From a virus, in the IMG/VR virus record IMGVR_UViG_3300021957_000099, positions 1 through 40,645 of that record: a DNA stretch of 40,645 bases, one strand, 5' to 3'. Below are positions 6,066 through 15,560 of the stretch, one piece after another (position 1 is the stretch's first letter; each line of letters opens with the position of its first letter). The position numbers and the translations under genes are program-made. The notes beneath the pieces are model-generated. The model ran no database searches. It was not told the origin of the DNA and worked only from the letters and a program-made list of their open reading frames with translations.

Positions 6066-9000
6066 TTAATTATCAAATTTTATTAAAAAGTTTATTGGGT
6101 AGTTGGGTAGTATCTTTACAGGTTTGCCTAACTTAGCAACCATTACCAAGTCTAAACCACTATAAAGACCTATGGTTGTGGCATATGGTGCTAAATAACT
6201 TCCCAATGAATCCTTTTTGTCGTTCTCGGAAAAATCTTGAAAATCTTTTAATATTTCTTTTCCTAAATTTTTTCCAGTTTGTTCGTCTAGGTATTTAATT
6301 ATACTACTAGAATCTTTTCTTGTTGAGTCATCGTATTTACTTATTAAATTTCGTGTGAGATAATTTCCTCGTCTTCCCAAAAAGTATCTTAAAAGTAAAT
6401 TTGCATCAACTTCGTCTGTTTTACCATCTCCGTTTATGTCAAAATCTCCATTTTCATATTTTTCTTTTAAATTGATAAGAACCTTTTCATAATCAGGTCT
6501 TTTTTCTAGTATTTCAGAGTTTACAAATAAATCCATTAATAATGCATCTTCTGATTCTGTCATCAATAAATCTTGTTTAGGCCAGTTATCCTCTTTGTTT
6601 AATTTAATTCCAAGCTTAATTGCATTATGTTCTTCTATTATTTCTTCATCGGATTTTTCAATAGGACCTATTTCTCCCATTATATATTTGTAAATGTAGG
6701 AGGCATCTATTATATCAAACCTTCCATCGTTATTAATATCATAGTTAATTCTACCAGTTGCAACGGCAGTTGGGTTGGTACTAAAATTAAATTCATGTGG
6801 TTCAACTTTACATAAAATTTCATTTTCATATAAAGTGTGCATTGATTTAAATTCTAATTCAAATCCAGAAACTCCACTATTACTTAATACATTTGTAAAA
6901 TAACCGTCTCTGTCTGTAAGTGCAATAACACCATTCTTATAAAATACATTTCCTATATAGTGCTTTTTGTTATCTTTTATCGCGGAGTGGTCATATGATA
7001 TGATTGTTCCTACAATATTTTTACCAAGTTCACTTATATATGAAGGATGTATCGCACTGTACTCTATGTACATTTTCTCGGATGTTCCGAATGATACTAC
7101 TGAACTGCCTCCGAATGTAATTAGTTCATCTATATTAAAATTACCAAGAACCGGAGAACCAACACATATAAAATTGTTACTCAAACTTACTGCAAATCCA
7201 TATTGCTTTTTGCAAGAGTATTTCTTTTTGTTTGTTTTCATTCTCTTCATTTGCTTACATTTTCCAGTCTCATTTTCTATTGAGTAATAATAAGCATATC
7301 CATTTATTGATGATTTTATAGAGTTGTAAACAAATACGACCGTTTCGTCTAACTTTGCACCTGGTAGTAAATTTACATAAAAATATATTTGATTTCCCAC
7401 TATCTTGGTTGCATCGCGATAAACTCCCCATGTAAGTGATAGATTGTCACCGGCTGTATCATTATTTGAAAATACTTTTATTTCCATATTACTTAATGTA
7501 CCAACCCCATAACTAAATTTTGTAGGCAAGTCGTCTTCTGATGCTTCGTCTGATAGTGAAAAGTTAATATTTATATTTTCATTCATATCTTTGAAAATAT
7601 CACTTAGTAAAAACCCACTCTCTACGTGAGGTTTCCATTTATCAAGATATATTGCAATGTCTTCTTTTACTAAATTCTTAAAATACCCCTTACTAATATC
7701 AGAATCAGAATAGTTTCGGTCATTAATAAAATCAAATGCAATTTTGCTAATAAGTCTTAGGTTGTATAACGATAAATTATCATGGTATTTAGGACGAATA
7801 TCATCTATCAAGTCACCGAGCAAATATTCATATCCCAATTTAACTGACCATGTTTTTGCAATTTCATAATCTTTTAAATTGTAAACTTCAAGAGTCTTTA
7901 TCAATAAATCAAAATTAAGAGATATTGGATTAACCGAATCCAGTTCGTATATAAAAGGAAGAACTCCTATATTTTGATTTGATGTTTTCCATCTATTTAA
8001 AATAGATATATCAATTTTTTTTCGTGAATTAGAACTATACAAATAAAATAATCTTTCAATTATAGTAGGATTTAATTTTAGTTTAGTTACAGATTCTAAC
8101 TCTCTAAACAAGTCTGCGTATCTTATGTTATTTTTTGGAATTTCTTTTTGCTTTCGTGCTCTCCAAGTTGTTGTAATATCTTCATCTATTATGTTATACA
8201 GACTTAATGCCGTATTTATCATTTCTTCTGTCAATATATTAAACTTATCTAGTAAGTTTATTCTTTCAAAATATTTTAATACATCCATCCAGTTACTTGG
8301 AATTTCATACTCAACCGAGACATTTGGGGTATCGGTAAGAATCCACGCACCTCTTAGTTTATCAAAAAATATTGACCAATTGTTTTTATTAATGTAGACA
8401 CGATAATTTTCACTAAAATCAATTTCACATCCCGACTTTATTTGTATTGGAGATTTAACTAAACGATATGTTCCGTTTACTGACTCTGTGTTTTCTCCTT
8501 CTACCTGTGTAATACGAATAGTCTCGTTTCCTGTATCTATAAAATTTGCTCTTAATGTAGATTCTGAAATCAACGATTTGTCGATGTTTAAACCATCTAG
8601 TTTTACTTTTATTAAAGCATCACCAAACTCACTACTTAAATCCACTTCATAATCAGTAATTAGTGCATCTGTTGTTGTATATATCTCGTCTGTGAATTTT
8701 GAAACACCGAACTCCAAGTCTTCAATATCCAGTCGTTTTGATGAATTTGTTTCTGTGAGAGTCATATCCGACATTTCGTGTGAATAACTTCCCACTAAAA
8801 AGTTACTTCCTAAAATAGAAACATCATTCCCAAAACCAGAACTAAAATTATTTTCATATTCGTCTTCACCATATATCTTTTCAATAAAATTCAAATCATC
8901 ATCATTTACTCTATATACAAAAGCACTTCCACCAACACACGACTTTTCTGAATTTAAGTAATACACTCTATCGGATGGGTTGCCGATCACTAAATATTTA

Positions 9001-12000
9001 TCAGAAGCATCAATACCTCTTCCAAACTCAGATTTTATATTATTAGAATAACCATATGATTTTTTTACCAAGTTTCTTCTATCTTCTAAGTTGTAAAAAC
9101 TTGGATTGTTGTACATTTCTATTTTAGTTTCTTTTCCAATTGGTTTTAATTTAGAATCAACCAATAAAATATATAAATTATGTCGTCCACTTGTAATTTT
9201 ATTTTTATCAATTTTTACCTTACAACTTTCTGCATCGTTTGAGTATATAATCAGTGGAATGGAACTTGCTCTTACTTGGTTTTTTATTGTTCCTGAATTT
9301 GTAGTTGGTGTTGTATCATTACTTTTAAATAAACGATCATTCGGTATTGTTTCACTCAGTTCTTCTAATGTATAATGAGAACCTTCACCGGGTTGTCCAT
9401 CGAACATAAACTCGTAGAATATTGAATCTGACTCTTTGGGTTCTAACTTCAGTCTAACCACTTCGCCATTTAAACCAGAATTTGTAGTAATCTCTGCGAG
9501 TTTTCTATTTTTATCATAACCATCTAAAATATCATGGTCACTATAAATTGTCATTTTTACAGGTGTATTGTTATCTTCGCTTGAAACAATAGGATAATAA
9601 AAACTAACACCTTCTCTGAAATTGTTCCAGTCAATTTCAACTTCGTTTTTTAATTTGGTGTTCTCTTTATACAATTCATTATCACCACGACTATAAAATT
9701 TTAATGAGTCGGATGATTGTAATATATCATCTCGTAATTTAATATCAACTACTTCTACACTTCCCTTGTTTTTTTCTAACAAACCAAACGACTTAATTGT
9801 ATTTAATTTTTTATTTTTTGTTGTAGTTATTTTATTTGATTTTTCTTTTTGTATCTTCTCAACTTTTATTCTACGTACTTTTTCGGACACCTTGAATTCA
9901 ATTACTGAATTAGTTTTTCTTTGTATGTGTCGTCCAGACTCTACTTTTTGTAGTAAATCATTTTCTGCTAATTCATTTAGTGTATAGTTTTTACCAGTCA
10001 ATGATCCATCATATTTAAATTCATAATAAAACTCATCATCATTAGTTGAACCTGTATTAAATGTTAATCTAACTATCTTTCCATTTAAACCTGTATCTGC
10101 ACCAAGTTCTGCAAGTGTTTTAATAGGATCGTATCTTCCATTTTTATCCTTTGCGTCATTTGAATAAATTGACATAAAACTTGGTTCGTTTCCGGATTTT
10201 ACTTTAGGATATGAAAATGAAACATTTTCTCTAAAATTTTTCCAACTAATAGCAATTTCATCTTTAGATGTGTGGTTCTGTATATATGCAGATTGTTCGG
10301 TACTTTTTGTAAAAAACTTTGCGTTTTCGTTATTATCTAGATAATCATCAAATTCTATTTTTGACAAAGATACATATTTTCCCATATTGGGTGGTAATGT
10401 ACACTCGTAATCAAAAGATTGTTTTAGTTCATTTAGTGTATAGTGAGTTCCTTGTGCACTACCCGTATATATAAATTCATAATAATACTCAACCCCACCA
10501 ACAAATCCTGTGTTAAATGTTAGTCTTACTTTCTTGCCATTTAAAGTATCTTGTGCTCCAATCTCCGCAAGTGTATGAATTGGATCGTATGTTCCATCAT
10601 CTTGTTTTGCTTCGTTTGAATAAATTGTCATAAATGATGGTTGACTTCCACTTTTGACTGCTGGATATGAAAAAGATACATTCTCACGAACATTTTTCCA
10701 AGATAATGCAATTGTTTTCTCATCACCCCAAGGTTCTACATATGATAATCCATCTTCGTCCTTTGAGTAAAATTTTGCATTAGACTTATTGTTAAGTGCG
10801 TCTTTAAAGTTTTTATCTGAAATTGACACATATCCACCGTGATTTGGTGGAAGTGTACATTCATATTCGTATGAAGTTTTTAGTTCATTTAAAGTAAAGT
10901 GAGTTCCTTGTATTGACCCACGATATAGAAATTCGTAGTAGTGTTCATCACCGTTTACAAACCCACTATTTATTGTCAATCTTACCATTTTATTGTTTAG
11001 AGTTTCGTGTGCACCAATTTCAGCTAACATATACATTGGATCGTATGTTCCATCTGGTCTCTTTGCATCATTGGAATATATTGCCATAAACGAAGGTTTA
11101 GTTCCTTGTTTTACTCTTGGATATGAAAAAGATACATTCTCACGAAAGTTTTTCCAAGATAACCCCATTGTATTTTCTGTGGAATTTGTGTCTAGGAATG
11201 ACAACGCATCATCTGGTTTACTAAAAAATCTAGAACCGTTATTTTCTTTAAATCTATCATCCAAGGATTTTAATTCAACCGACTTTCCTAAATTTGGTGG
11301 AAGAGTGCACTCGTAATCAAAATTTGATTTTAATTCGTTTAGTGTATAGTGTGTTCCATTTACCGAACCATCGTAAATAAATTCATAATAATATGTGTTG
11401 TCGTATTCGCAATTATCAGCATTTATATATAATTTTACTTTTTGACCATTTAATGCGTTATTCGCACCAATCTCAGCAAGTGTATAAATTGGATCGTATG
11501 TTCCGTCAACTTCTTTTGCTTCATTAGAATAAATCGTCATAAAACTTGGTTCAGAACCGGCCTTTATATTTGGATATGAAAATGAAATATTTTCACGGAA
11601 GTTTTTCCAAGAGATTGCTATGTGATCATCACTTGAATAAGGTTCAACATATGACAATTGACTCTCAGATTTAGTATAAAACTTTGGTAACCTACAACGT
11701 TTGTGGATATTCAACTTATCATAATTTTTAATATAACGAATGTCACCCGAGTTTAATTGTGTTTCCGCATAACCTTCATCTAACTCAGTTCTTAGTTCAT
11801 TTAGTGTATAGTGTGTTCCCTCTATTGACCCACGATATATGAAATCATAATAGTATTCATCTCCACCGGCAAATCCTGTGTTAAATATAAGTCTTACTTT
11901 TTCACCATTTAATGTTTCCTGTGCTCCGATTTCAGCAAGTGTATAAAGTGGGTTATATGTTCCATCATCTTGTTTTGCTTCGTTGGAATAAATCGTCATA

Positions 12001-15000
12001 AATGATGGTTGTTTTCCACTTTTAACTGCTGGATATGAAAAGGATACATTCTCACGAACAGTTTTCCATGACAATGCAATTGTATCGTCATCACTCCAAG
12101 GTTCAACATATGACAATGAATCTAATCCTTTAGAAAAGAATCTTGCATATTGTTTATTGTCTAACGGGTCATCAAAATCTTCATCTGCTATTGATATAGA
12201 CTCACCTAGATTTGGTGGTAAAGTGCAATCGTAATCTAATGATTGTTTTAGTTCATTTAGTGTATAATGCGTTCCCTCTATTGATCCACGATATATAAAG
12301 TCATAATAGTATTCATCACCGTTTACAAATCCACTATTAAATGTCAATCGTACTTTTTTTCCGTTTAATGTTTCACTTGCTCCGATTTCAGCAAGTGTGT
12401 GAATTGGATCATAAGTTCCATCTTTTAGTTTTGCTTCATTTGCATAAATTGTCATAAATGAAGGGTGGTTTCCACTTTTCACTGACGGATACGAGAAAGA
12501 TACATTCTCACGAAAATTCTTCCACGAAATTGCCATTTCATCATCAGCACTCCAGGGTTCACTATATGAATTTGCAGATTCTTCTTTTGAGAAAAATTTA
12601 CAATTTCCGTGATTATCCAATGTATCATTTAGTTTATCACTTATATCCACAAACGAACCACTATTCGGTGGTAGTGTACACGCATAATCAATTTTGTCTA
12701 CAAGTTCATTTAGTGTATAATGTGTACCTGTTGGTGAACCCCGAAATAAAAACTCGTAAAAGTATTCAGACTCACCCAATCCACTATTCAGAATCAATCT
12801 AACTTTTTTATTATCTAATGTTTCGTTTGCTTCAATTTCAGCAAGTGTTTCTTTTTCATCATAAGTTCCGTCTTTTAATTTTGCTTTATTTGAGTATATT
12901 GTCATTTTTGACTTATGTTTTCCAGGTGGAACATTAGTATAAGCAAATGAAACATTTTCACGGAAACGTTTCCATGATAACTCTATTGTTTCGTTTTGAG
13001 ATAACAATAAAGGTTGTGTATATGGGTCGTAGTTAGTTGGACGTTTATAAAACTTTCCAGTTTCACCCGAAACCACCTCAGTTGGTTCTCCATAATTGTG
13101 TTTTAAATGTCCGGCCTCTTTTAATCCAATATGCCGAAACCTTGAATAGTAATTATATGCTTCTGTACCTCTACACTTTGAGTCACACTTATCAACTCTT
13201 TTTCCACCAACTACTGCTTTCTCTGAATTTAATATTGGTTTGTCAAAACTATATATCCACTTATCGTAATTGTCTTGTTTTGGGCATATCTCAATTTCAA
13301 AATAAGAATCATAATGATTTATTTGAGCATAGTTTAGTGTATCGTCAATTTTATAGTTTGAAGCATGACCTAGTAACTGAGTTTCTGAAATTGTATTTTT
13401 TAAGTCCCACACCTCACAACCAAACTCATTTGTTGTTTTTTGAAACATAAAGCACTTTGGATTATCAGTAGAATACGATGAAATATATAATTTATTTTTA
13501 TTTAAAACTACTTTCTCACCAAATCTCTTAATGTCTTTATCTGGAGATTTTATTACCCCAACCAAATCGAATGTTACATCCCCCACGGCATATTTTGGGG
13601 TTTCTGAGTATTCTACAAGTGGTAGTTTTGAATCCCCAAATGACCCAAGTGTTGCGTCTTCAAAAGTAGTAAACATATCCAATTCACAATCGGAATCATC
13701 TCCAAACAAATATATAGACTCAGGACCACCCTCTACATTTTGCAACTTCCATCTGTATGCCCACTTGTTGTCTTTGTTTTGTTCGTGATCTGGATTTGGA
13801 ATGTACAAATCTGTTTTTTCATCAGTCATGTATCCAGGCCACATTGATTTGTTGTAGTGTTTATCAGAATTTTTAGAATTACATCTTGTTGCAGGATGAG
13901 TATTCTTGCTCCAAATCTTTTCTTTAAACCAAGGTGTGTCTGTTTCACCACATTCATTTGATGCGGTATACAAATACTCAAATGGAAAAATCTCACTGAA
14001 ATCGTCTTTTGTTGGTAATCTGTCTAAATATTCAAGTTCAGAAATTACACCAGTTTCCTTTATCCTTTTAAGTTCTGCTTTTATCTTTTCAATTCTACGA
14101 GATACAATACTATCTCGTGTTTTGACATAGTCTTTATATTTTGTATCATCTTGTTTTGGAATTCCCTCATACTTTTCTAACAGGTCATTCCATTTATATG
14201 AATCATATACAGAAGATGTTTTTATCCAAGGATGTTCCTTTGTTCGTTTTGTTTTCTTGAATAAGTAAACACACCCAATTCCATCTTCAAAGTTTGGAGA
14301 ACCAACTGCTATAAAGTCTTCATTTATTGAGACCGAGTGACCAAATTCAGAATTAGGTGTACCCTCAAACACATTTACAATTCCCCAGTTTTCTTTACCA
14401 CCCTTGTCTTTATGATAAACAAAAACATGACCAGTTGCTTGTTCGGTGTGTCTTCCATTTATATGAGAACCAGGAGAACCAATTGCACATATAGTGTCGT
14501 TGATCGAAACTGATTTACCAAAGTCATCATTTACCAAAAAATCCTCACTTGATATGATATCATCAAGTTCAGTTAAAATGAATTCACAATTGTCATTTCT
14601 GTTTTCGTGTGCAATTCCATTTTGTGTAAATGGACAATAAAAGTTTTTGATTATTTCGTGCTTTTGAGTTTTTGGGTTATATTTGTGTAAAGACGCACGG
14701 CCGGATTGATTTTCAGAAGCAGAGTCTGATAATATAGGTGCACCTGACAATAAAAAATCTCCGTGTGTATCTAGTGTATATCCATAACTTAAATCTGTAT
14801 AATCTATATTTATCTTGTTGTCCGATGATGTAGTTTCAGAAATTGAACCAAATATATTACTATTCAAGTTCATTTCATTAACATTATTAAAGTTGCCACT
14901 ACCTACTATTAAGTTAGTGTTTCCATCATCAACAATTTCAATAGAATCGTAGTCTGAACTATGATCTGTTATTTTTAATGTACCTGGTTTTATTTTTTCA

Positions 15001-15518
15001 CCAAATACATTGGATGGTACTTCAAGAACCGTGACTTCGTCTTTCAAAACTCTTCTTTCACTTCTTGGGTCTTCTTCGAGTGTTTTGGAGTTAAAACTTG
15101 ATGATGAGTAAATTCCAGTTTCACTTCCAAATAAATTTAATGGGTTTTTGTAAAAATTATTTAATTCATCATTTCCACCCACAGTACCATAGTCGTTGTA
15201 GAATAAATGCTTTATACTATTATACACAACTCTTTGATAAGACCCGTCATAATTTAATAGTTCTTTGGTTTCATCAAAGTGTTTACTATCTTTGCTAAAA
15301 AATGTACCAGAAATCTTTTTTCCAAATCTCATGTTTAGTTGAAATTCAGAAGAATTTTGTTCGGTTGATAATTTATTTACAGATGAAGAGAATAAAGGAA
15401 CACCGTCACCTTGTTCTAGTATTATATTACTTCCCGAGTCAAGTGTGCTATAATTCCATTTTTTATTTGTGCTAAATCGTGTGACCGACTTATTTGACAA
15501 TTTCAATACTTTTATCAC
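6066..15518 (-). CDS. Giant fibre/adhesin-like structural protein with FG-GAP blades, eight ~152-residue repeats and two dockerin-type loops
   Basis: A 3150-residue protein. Residues 1-215 form a distinct N-terminal domain (FGKKISGTFF, DGSYQRVVYNSIKHLFYN). FG-GAP-like blades start near residues 245, 333, 392, 666, 2165, 2229 and 2773, for example FGHSVSINEDFIAVGSPNF. Between blades 4 and 5 lies an array of eight repeats with the core WKNFRENVSFSYP ... LAEIGA ... THYTLNEL, with tryptophans at 849, 999, 1151, 1304, 1455, 1607, 1759 and 1964. An NG-x-Y/W module lies near 2347. Two dockerin-type calcium loops, DINNDGRFDIID at 2927 and DINGDGKTDEVD at 3027, lie near the end. The C-terminus (TTIGLY, LVMVAKLGKP) resembles that of the next gene upstream. 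The start is GTG at 15518, after an exact TATAAATA. It is probably a long tail fibre or host-surface binding protein; the ligand is unknown. Confidence 0.88.
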   Translation of the reverse strand: MIKVLKLSNKSVTRFSTNKKWNYSTLDSGSNIILEQGDGVPLFSSSVNKLSTEQNSSEFQLNMRFGKKISGTFFSKDSKHFDETKELLNYDGSYQRVVYNSIKHLFYNDYGTVGGNDELNNFYKNPLNLFGSETGIYSSSSFNSKTLEEDPRSERRVLKDEVTVLEVPSNVFGEKIKPGTLKITDHSSDYDSIEIVDDGNTNLIVGSGNFNNVNEMNLNSNIFGSISETTSSDNKINIDYTDLSYGYTLDTHGDFLLSGAPILSDSASENQSGRASLHKYNPKTQKHEIIKNFYCPFTQNGIAHENRNDNCEFILTELDDIISSEDFLVNDDFGKSVSINDTICAIGSPGSHINGRHTEQATGHVFVYHKDKGGKENWGIVNVFEGTPNSEFGHSVSINEDFIAVGSPNFEDGIGCVYLFKKTKRTKEHPWIKTSSVYDSYKWNDLLEKYEGIPKQDDTKYKDYVKTRDSIVSRRIEKIKAELKRIKETGVISELEYLDRLPTKDDFSEIFPFEYLYTASNECGETDTPWFKEKIWSKNTHPATRCNSKNSDKHYNKSMWPGYMTDEKTDLYIPNPDHEQNKDNKWAYRWKLQNVEGGPESIYLFGDDSDCELDMFTTFEDATLGSFGDSKLPLVEYSETPKYAVGDVTFDLVGVIKSPDKDIKRFGEKVVLNKNKLYISSYSTDNPKCFMFQKTTNEFGCEVWDLKNTISETQLLGHASNYKIDDTLNYAQINHYDSYFEIEICPKQDNYDKWIYSFDKPILNSEKAVVGGKRVDKCDSKCRGTEAYNYYSRFRHIGLKEAGHLKHNYGEPTEVVSGETGKFYKRPTNYDPYTQPLLLSQNETIELSWKRFRENVSFAYTNVPPGKHKSKMTIYSNKAKLKDGTYDEKETLAEIEANETLDNKKVRLILNSGLGESEYFYEFLFRGSPTGTHYTLNELVDKIDYACTLPPNSGSFVDISDKLNDTLDNHGNCKFFSKEESANSYSEPWSADDEMAISWKNFRENVSFSYPSVKSGNHPSFMTIYANEAKLKDGTYDPIHTLAEIGASETLNGKKVRLTFNSGFVNGDEYYYDFIYRGSIEGTHYTLNELKQSLDYDCTLPPNLGESISIADEDFDDPLDNKQYARFFSKGLDSLSYVEPWSDDDTIALSWKTVRENVSFSYPAVKSGKQPSFMTIYSNEAKQDDGTYNPLYTLAEIGAQETLNGEKVRLIFNTGFAGGDEYYYDFIYRGSIEGTHYTLNELRTELDEGYAETQLNSGDIRYIKNYDKLNIHKRCRLPKFYTKSESQLSYVEPYSSDDHIAISWKNFRENISFSYPNIKAGSEPSFMTIYSNEAKEVDGTYDPIYTLAEIGANNALNGQKVKLYINADNCEYDNTYYYEFIYDGSVNGTHYTLNELKSNFDYECTLPPNLGKSVELKSLDDRFKENNGSRFFSKPDDALSFLDTNSTENTMGLSWKNFRENVSFSYPRVKQGTKPSFMAIYSNDAKRPDGTYDPMYMLAEIGAHETLNNKMVRLTINSGFVNGDEHYYEFLYRGSIQGTHFTLNELKTSYEYECTLPPNHGGYVSISDKNFKDALNNKSNAKFYSKDEDGLSYVEPWGDEKTIALSWKNVRENVSFSYPAVKSGSQPSFMTIYSNEAKQDDGTYDPIHTLAEIGAQDTLNGKKVRLTFNTGFVGGVEYYYEFIYTGSAQGTHYTLNELKQSFDYECTLPPNMGKYVSLSKIEFDDYLDNNENAKFFTKSTEQSAYIQNHTSKDEIAISWKNFRENVSFSYPKVKSGNEPSFMSIYSNDAKDKNGRYDPIKTLAELGADTGLNGKIVRLTFNTGSTNDDEFYYEFKYDGSLTGKNYTLNELAENDLLQKVESGRHIQRKTNSVIEFKVSEKVRRIKVEKIQKEKSNKITTTKNKKLNTIKSFGLLEKNKGSVEVVDIKLRDDILQSSDSLKFYSRGDNELYKENTKLKNEVEIDWNNFREGVSFYYPIVSSEDNNTPVKMTIYSDHDILDGYDKNRKLAEITTNSGLNGEVVRLKLEPKESDSIFYEFMFDGQPGEGSHYTLEELSETIPNDRLFKSNDTTPTTNSGTIKNQVRASSIPLIIYSNDAESCKVKIDKNKITSGRHNLYILLVDSKLKPIGKETKIEMYNNPSFYNLEDRRNLVKKSYGYSNNIKSEFGRGIDASDKYLVIGNPSDRVYYLNSEKSCVGGSAFVYRVNDDDLNFIEKIYGEDEYENNFSSGFGNDVSILGSNFLVGSYSHEMSDMTLTETNSSKRLDIEDLEFGVSKFTDEIYTTTDALITDYEVDLSSEFGDALIKVKLDGLNIDKSLISESTLRANFIDTGNETIRITQVEGENTESVNGTYRLVKSPIQIKSGCEIDFSENYRVYINKNNWSIFFDKLRGAWILTDTPNVSVEYEIPSNWMDVLKYFERINLLDKFNILTEEMINTALSLYNIIDEDITTTWRARKQKEIPKNNIRYADLFRELESVTKLKLNPTIIERLFYLYSSNSRKKIDISILNRWKTSNQNIGVLPFIYELDSVNPISLNFDLLIKTLEVYNLKDYEIAKTWSVKLGYEYLLGDLIDDIRPKYHDNLSLYNLRLISKIAFDFINDRNYSDSDISKGYFKNLVKEDIAIYLDKWKPHVESGFLLSDIFKDMNENININFSLSDEASEDDLPTKFSYGVGTLSNMEIKVFSNNDTAGDNLSLTWGVYRDATKIVGNQIYFYVNLLPGAKLDETVVFVYNSIKSSINGYAYYYSIENETGKCKQMKRMKTNKKKYSCKKQYGFAVSLSNNFICVGSPVLGNFNIDELITFGGSSVVSFGTSEKMYIEYSAIHPSYISELGKNIVGTIISYDHSAIKDNKKHYIGNVFYKNGVIALTDRDGYFTNVLSNSGVSGFELEFKSMHTLYENEILCKVEPHEFNFSTNPTAVATGRINYDINNDGRFDIIDASYIYKYIMGEIGPIEKSDEEIIEEHNAIKLGIKLNKEDNWPKQDLLMTESEDALLMDLFVNSEILEKRPDYEKVLINLKEKYENGDFDINGDGKTDEVDANLLLRYFLGRRGNYLTRNLISKYDDSTRKDSSSIIKYLDEQTGKNLGKEILKDFQDFSENDKKDSLGSYLAPYATTIGLYSGLDLVMVAKLGKPVKILPNYPINFLIKFDN
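9355..12985 (-). repeat. Array of eight ~152-residue coding repeats in the 3150-residue protein
   Basis: Each unit reads WKxFRExVSFSYP, then a K-x-G turn, PSFMTIYSNEAK, GTYDP, TLAEIGA, LNGKKVRL, YYYEFIYRGS, GTHYTLNEL and usually CTLPPN. The tryptophan codons are at 12974, 12524, 12068, 11609, 11156, 10700, 10244 and 9629, so units are spaced about 456 bases apart; the last interval is 615 because of a Lys-rich insert. Units 2-3-4 match units 5-6-7 best, one for one, at 1365-1368 bases. Confidence 0.92.
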
Positions 15519-15544
15519 AATATATAAATATATTTATTTTAAAA

Positions 15545-15552
15545 TATTTATA
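15545..15552 (-). promoter_or_regulatory. T4-type late promoter TATAAATA upstream of the 3150-residue gene
   Basis: An exact match to the T4 late consensus on the coding strand, in a 42-base intergenic gap, 27 bases before the GTG start at 15518. The window encodes a gp55-like factor that could read it. AT richness makes chance matches common, so placement and spacing are the main support. Confidence 0.6.
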
Positions 15553-15560
15553 CAGATTCT

